Below are positions 59,095 through 64,000 of a stretch of DNA of 64,000 nucleotides, in pieces. The stretch is from Paramecium sonneborni (taxonomy: Eukaryota; Ciliophora; Oligohymenophorea; Peniculida; Parameciidae). The stretch's first letter is position 1; every line of letters starts with the position of its first letter. The translations under genes were made by a program, and so were the position numbers. The stretch lies in NCBI GenBank assembly GCA_905182985.1, contig CAJJDN010000027.1:73468-137467 (forward strand). The letters are read 5' to 3'. The notes under the pieces were generated by a model. That model worked only from the letters and a program-made list of their open reading frames with translations. It was not told the DNA's origin and made no database searches.

Positions 59095-59496
59095 ATGTCA
59101 TCAGGAGGAAAAGGAAAAGCAGGAAAAGGAGGTAAAGCAGCTGGAGCTCATAAATCAGTTTCAAGATCACACAAAGCTGGTTTATAATTCCCAGTTGGAA
59201 GAGTTTCAAGATATTTGAAATAAGGAAGATATACAGAAAGAGTTGGTGCTGGAGCTCCAGTTTATCTTTCAGCTGTTTTAGAATATTTAGCTGCTGAAGT
59301 TTTAGAACTTGCTGGAAATGCTGCTAAAGATAACAAGAAAAATAGAATTAATCCAAGACACATTCTTTTAGCCATTAGAAACGATGATGAATTAAACAAA
59401 TTAATGGCTAATACAACCATTGCTGACGGAGGTGTTTTACCAAGCATTCATCCATAATTATACCCATCAAAAGAGGATCCAAGTTAAGCAGTTTGA
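59095..59496 (+). CDS. H2A: histone H2A with C-terminal SQ motif
   Basis: The ATG at 59095 opens 133 intronless codons to TGA 59494-59496. The N-tail is short and Gly/Lys-rich ([16 protein letters not shown]). The histone fold has the typical [59 protein letters not shown] and [12 protein letters not shown]. The C-tail reads GGVLPSIHP and ends PSQAV. The terminal SQ resembles the DNA-damage phosphorylation site of H2A.X-type histones, although the usual following acidic residue is Ala here. G/C content is visibly higher than in neighbours, as expected for a highly expressed gene. The upstream 300 bases hold no other gene and presumably carry its promoter. Confidence 0.97.
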
Positions 59497-59594
59497 AATG
59501 TTTAATTTGTTTTACAATTAACATATACAAATTTATTTTATTTATAATTCTAATAACTTAGGATTAATCATAAATGAACTTTAATATTAATAAT

Positions 59595-60946
59595 TCAATT
59601 CTTTTTTTATGTCTAGGCTATTTTTACAGACTTTTATGCAGCATCATCTAAATCAGTTGCTGTTGTTATTGATACTTTTGTCTATGATTTTGCAAATTCA
59701 TCCAACATCTTAGCGCCTTTTTATTAATATTAATTTAATACCTTATTATGAATTTGTTCCTGTTAATCTTACTACTAATGGTGTTTTCAAATCAACCAAT
59801 TATGCTGCTTTTATAATACCTTCAGCAATAATGTTGCATTTCATTATACCACCAAAAATATTAATTAAAATAGTTTCTACTTTTGGATGAGAATTCAATA
59901 TTTCAAATGCTGTCTTTACTTATTCTACATTTGCACCACCTCCTACATCTAAAAAGTTAGCTGGATCTCCTCCATATAATTTTATTATATCCATTGTTGC
60001 CATTGCTAAACCAGCTCCATTAACCATACAACCAATATTTCCATCTAATGCTACGTAATTCAATCCTGCAGCTAATGCCAATTCTTCATGAGGATCTACT
60101 TATTCAGATGCTACTGATGTTTTTCTCAATTCTACTAATTCTTTTTATCTAAATTTAGCATTATCATCAACATTTATTTTAGCATCTATGCAGAATAATT
60201 AATTTTTTGGATCTGTTGCCCATGGATTTATTTCTACTTATGTAGCATCTAAAGAAATAAACATTTTGTAAAGATTTTTCAATTATTCAATTGCTTATTG
60301 TCTAACAGATTACAACTAAAGAGTATCAACAACCTTATTGGCTATTTAATCAGTCAAACCTGTGTTGACATCAATTGGTAACACAATAATACTGTTTGGA
60401 TCTGTTTTGGCTACTTCTTCGATTTCCATTCCACCATTAATAGATGCAACAATGGCTGGCTTTTATGAATTTCTATCCAAAATAAATGCTAAATATAATT
60501 GACGTACTATATCGACACCTTCATGTACCAATACTGCATTGACTTATAGACCCTAAATTATTAAAAGTAATTATATACTTCTTTTGGTGTCTAATGTGTT
60601 ACCAATTTATATCCAATCATTTATTTAGTATAGTTGGCTACTTCTTCTGGAGTCTTACAGATCTTTACTCCTCCCTTCAAACCACTTGATAAAGTTCCTT
60701 AAATTAACTATATGTAATACCCTTTCCTCTACCACCAGCATGTACTTATGATTTAAGAATCAAACCACCACTTGGATCGAGTGTCTTTGCTACTTTGGCT
60801 GCTTCATCAGCATTCAAAGCAATTTCTCCTTTTTAGACTCTTACATTGAATCTTCTCATCAAGTCTTTGCTTTGGTATTCATGTAAATCAAAGCATCTAA
60901 CAACTTTGTGTTACAATGCAGCCAACCTTGTAATACGATTGAACAT
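59595..60946 (-). CDS. succinyl-CoA ligase beta subunit, mitochondrial
   Basis: The ATG at 60946 gives a basic presequence ([19 protein letters not shown]), then [15 protein letters not shown], the ATP-grasp [112 protein letters not shown] and [15 protein letters not shown]. Introns of 23, 26 and 25 nt restore the frame, and TGA is at 59595-59597. The enzyme makes ATP or GTP from succinyl-CoA in the TCA cycle, together with an alpha subunit not in this window. Nucleotide specificity is not clear from sequence. It converges on histone H2A with 98 bases between stops. Confidence 0.95.
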
Positions 60947-61106
60947 TTATTTTAAATCTTTTTATTTAATCAAAGCACAATAACTAATCACTTAAAATAA
61001 ACTAATTTTGGATTAATTAAATACTCTATATAAATCATCTTAGAGATCAGATTAATCTAATTAATAATTACAAAAGAAAATGGAAAATCAATGCTCTATG
61101 TTAATG

Positions 61107-62544
61107 TCACTTATGGATTTATTTTTATCGTAAACTCTACTGTTAGATTGGATTTTTGAAGTTAAAGTAAACTGATTTGAAATGTAGTAAATTATATTTT
61201 ATTTCCAGATCTTAATTCTCCCTTTCCATTAATTATTGTTCAGCCTTTATCATAACTGGATCATGTTCAATAATACTTTCAAATGTTGATATTCTTGCTA
61301 TTTAATTATGATTCTGCTGAATTCCTAAACCTTCATGAATTTCACTTATTGAAAACCCCACTCCTATACTCATAATACTTCTTTAATTGGTTATTACACT
61401 AAATTATAATCCGCTACTCTCATTATAACAAGATCCCACTAATTCATCTTAAACACAAACTGTTTTAACATTTTTAGGTAATAAATTATCTACTTAAAAA
61501 TTTCTAAATTCTATTTTTACTTTATTTACCTTCTTATTGTACCGCAACTTTAATAATTCGAATTTTATGTGCTTTTTGCTCTTTTATTACCTTTATTCTT
61601 ATGGGATCTACTATTTTGATAAGTCCAATCTAATCCTTAATCTGGAAAGTTATGTAATTTTGTTAAGAATAATCCTCTTAGCATAGCATATTAGGGCCTT
61701 TATTCTGTAGTCAATTATTTCACATAATTCATATATCTAATTTTAATTTCACAAATACTTTAAAATAGAATTTGGACATTCTGAACATAATTCTTCTATT
61801 TTTATTTCTTATTTTAATTTTCCTATTTTCTCAAGCCTCTAATTATCATTTTATTCGATATTCATCCATGGCAAGCGTTATTTTATTAAGTATATTATTA
61901 AATAACCTAAGGATTCCAAATCATCCTTGGCTGTTTATTCTATACCTTAATGAGCAGCTAAACTTGCATATCGACTTGTACCAATAAAAGATATCTTTTT
62001 TTTCTTATTGGTTTTTTGATTAATATTTCGTGATATTCCAAAATCAATTAGATAAATCTTGTCAGCATCAGATTTACTTAAAATATTTTCTGGTTTCAGA
62101 TCTCGATGTATTATATTTCTACTTATAAATTATTTATAAAACCTTTTATGAATTTGTTCCAGAATCCATAGAGATTGATAAGCAATATTGTATACACATT
62201 ATGTTGAAAACTTTTAGTATCGCTTTTAAAAATATCTCAAATCATGTCCTAACAATTAGGTTATCATAACGTTGCATTTCTTAAATTGACCATACCAATA
62301 CAATTCAGGAATCTATGAAACTCCTTAGAGAAGTGTCAATATTTCAATCTAATTTCACATATTATAATACTTCTCTATTTAAACTACTATAACTTGCCAT
62401 TTCTTGCTTTTCTACTTTTATTGCAACATTTTTTTTTCTCTTCATACATTTTCCAAAATATACTATTCCAAATGAACCTTATGATATTTTTTTTATTATT
62501 TCATATTGATTGTCAATAACATCTCCTAATTAAATTTGGTTCAT
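61107..62544 (-). CDS. casein-kinase-1-like protein kinase
   Basis: The ATG at 62544 gives a kinase domain: KKISQGSFGIVYFGKCM, NVAIKVEKQEMASYSSLNRE, IPELYWYGQFKKCNVMITQL, LLGHDLRYF, IIHRDLKPENIL, KIYLIDFGISRNI, and the CK1 signatures FIGTSRYASLAAHQGIEQTA and KDDLESLGYLIIYLIKQRLP. LRGLFLTKLHNFPDQGLDW ends the domain. CK1-type SxRYAS replaces the APE motif. A C-terminal extension of about 150 residues (ISEIHEGLGIQQNHNQIARI) ends at TGA 61107-61109. Introns of 22, about 21, 22 and 26 nt fit. All catalytic residues are present. Ciliates have many CK1 paralogues; the specific role is unknown. Confidence 0.9.
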
Positions 62545-62926
62545 AAATTTATTAATGGAAAAACTGATGATGTATTGAATTCTTAAAAATAATAATAATT
62601 ATGATGAACTTTAATTTTACATCTTAGACTTTTTACTAAGAATATATAAGATTATGATTGTTTTTAAATTATAGAACTCAATTAATTACAGTTAAGACAA
62701 AATATTTTGACTATTATTGAGATTTCTTACATAATGATAAATGCTTATTATATTAATGAAGATGGTAGGAATTAAAATATAAAAATTACTGAATTACTTT
62801 TTATAATATTATAATTAACAATTTAAGAATAATATATGTACAAGGATAAGTATTTTAAAAGTAATTAAATAATGTATTCAGTTAAAAGATTAGTTAAATT
62901 ATAAAATAATATTTATATTAAATTGA
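62545..62926. other. divergent intergenic region
   Basis: About 380 AT-rich bases between the starts of the CK1-like kinase and the CRAL-TRIO gene. It presumably carries both promoters. No motif stands out. Confidence 0.5.
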
Positions 62927-64000
62927 ATGTTTAGAGAGTAATACTTAAATTTAATGGTCAATAAGAAAGACATAGCTAATTTGAATTTCTAATGTATAGA
63001 TTGGAATATATAATATTTAGCAAATTATATAAAGGTCGGGAGTGGGTATTAAGCAATCAGGAGAATATTTAAGAATGTGTAATACGATAAGTTTGAAAAT
63101 TAGTAGTTGAAGGAATTAAAGGGATATATGGATTCAATTCCTATATAATATTTAAAGGAGTATGTTTAATGATAATATATGAGAGTTTAGAATGATTGTG
63201 TATTATTGAGATTTTTATATACTCATAAATTTTTGAAGGAGTAGACTGTTAAATATTTTGTTGATCATTTAGATTGGTTAAATAATCCAGAAACAATAAT
63301 ATTAGATGATGTTCCTCAATTCGATAAGATTGTGTAGATAATAGGAAGAGATGAAATGTTTAGACCTGTATTATATATAAATATATGTTAACCTTTGGAT
63401 AATAATTTTATCAAGGCAATAACAAATAAATTAATAATAATGGAAGATTATATGTTTGTACCTGGTAAAGTGGAAAGTTGGATTATTCTTATTGATTTTG
63501 GATAATTTAATCCTAATTTTTAGAAAGATAAAATAGAATAAGCAATTAAACATTTTATTACAAATTTTCCAATGTCTTTGGAACATATTTATATTTTAGA
63601 TGCAAATGAAATTTTAAAATAAATAGGTTAAGATATATTAGATACTAAAGAAATTAAAGTATTTGATTTATAAGATAAAATTTCAGTTTTAGATAAAAAT
63701 GCATATGAGAAAGAGAAATTGTAGTTATTATCTCCTGAATATATTCATTTATTTGATACATTAGAATAACAATTGGCTGAATAAGCATCTCAAAATTTAT
63801 AAATAAATGATTAAGGTTCTTAAAAATAAAATGATTAACCATATTAAGCATAATAAAATGCAGATTTAATAGGGCCTCTATATCCATTAGTTGTTTATGC
63901 AATATCGTAACCTTAACCTTATGTTCCATAGTTTCATGATAAAGAATTATAGAATTATACTTAATAGAAACATATTCCAACTTTCTTTTTAGACACTTAG
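62927..64000 (+). CDS. CRAL-TRIO (Sec14-like) lipid-binding protein, 3' partial
   Basis: The ATG at 62927, immediately after an in-frame TGA, begins MFREQYLNLMVNKKDI. A CRAL-TRIO N-like helical part follows (NDCVLLRFLYTHKFLKEQTV). The Sec14 core has IGRDEMFRPVLYINICQPLD, VPGKVESWIILIDFGQF and FPMSLEHIYILDANEIL, where Sec14 has the hydrophobic lipid pocket. A 27 nt intron with an in-frame TGA (near 63166-63192) is clear. After the domain comes a Q-rich, Pro/Tyr-containing linker (PLYPLVVYAISQPQPYVPQ), and the frame is still open at the window end. Sec14-like proteins move or present phosphoinositides and other lipids between membranes. Confidence 0.8.

Noticed and set aside
61772..61987. Plus-strand hydrophobic ORF opposite the CK1 gene
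   Set aside because: Shadow of the coding strand of a well-supported kinase.
1..64000. CRISPR arrays, tRNA/rRNA genes, telomeric repeats, insertion sequences
   Set aside because: I looked for regular spaced repeats, cloverleaf-like segments, CCCCAA/CCCAAA telomere runs and transposase motifs and saw none; the only large repeats are the duplications described.

Overview
The window reads as somatic (macronuclear) DNA of a ciliate, most likely Paramecium. It is very AT-rich. Long, clearly homologous genes stay open only if TAA and TAG are read as glutamine and TGA is the sole stop. Many frame breaks in recognisable proteins disappear when 20-35 nt introns (GTA...TAG/AAG) are removed. Tiny introns, the TGA-only stop and gene spacing of tens of bases are hallmarks of Paramecium. 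Standard-code ORFs in such DNA are mostly misleading.

Layout. 1-6318: a cysteine-rich (CGDG...CDDGN, DUF4215-like) membrane protein and a 2.4 kb near-identical second copy cut at a gap base (N, 6319). 6320-13439: a TPR protein (minus), a disrupted secreted lectin-like gene (plus), a small hypothetical ORF and an arginyl-tRNA synthetase (minus). 13709-15494: a fragment and a TauE/SafE-type membrane protein. 15495-19427: a gene-poor, extremely AT-rich stretch with two weak coding remnants. 19428-30391: a giant leucine-rich-repeat protein with a C-terminal membrane domain, then a small secreted F5/8C-like gene. This part holds two single-N joins (26727, 28834), each flanked by a direct repeat of about 1.1-1.2 kb that looks like an unmerged contig overlap. 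30981-46827: dense genes, including an MGNCC-type kinase-like protein, a Fyv7/TAP26-like rRNA-processing protein, CDK5RAP1-like methylthiotransferase, a coiled-coil protein, the axonemal protein CFAP52, a PAF-acetylhydrolase, a LITAF-domain protein, aspartyl aminopeptidase and two membrane proteins. 46937-64000: a multi-pass protein with a polyQ tail, a DHHC palmitoyltransferase, a Ser/Thr kinase, coiled-coil and unknown proteins, histone H2A, succinyl-CoA ligase beta, a CK1-like kinase and a CRAL-TRIO protein running off the end.

Neighbours do not form operons; each gene appears independently transcribed. The mix is ordinary housekeeping (translation, TCA cycle, chromatin, cilia, lipid and membrane modification) plus large families typical of ciliates (Cys-rich surface proteins, TPR proteins, kinases). 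I saw no convincing new defence or mobile system. The most useful observations are the three assembly joins, an ArgRS with altered signature motifs, a polyQ tail made of TAA codons, degenerate kinases, and several genes with single-base frame breaks.
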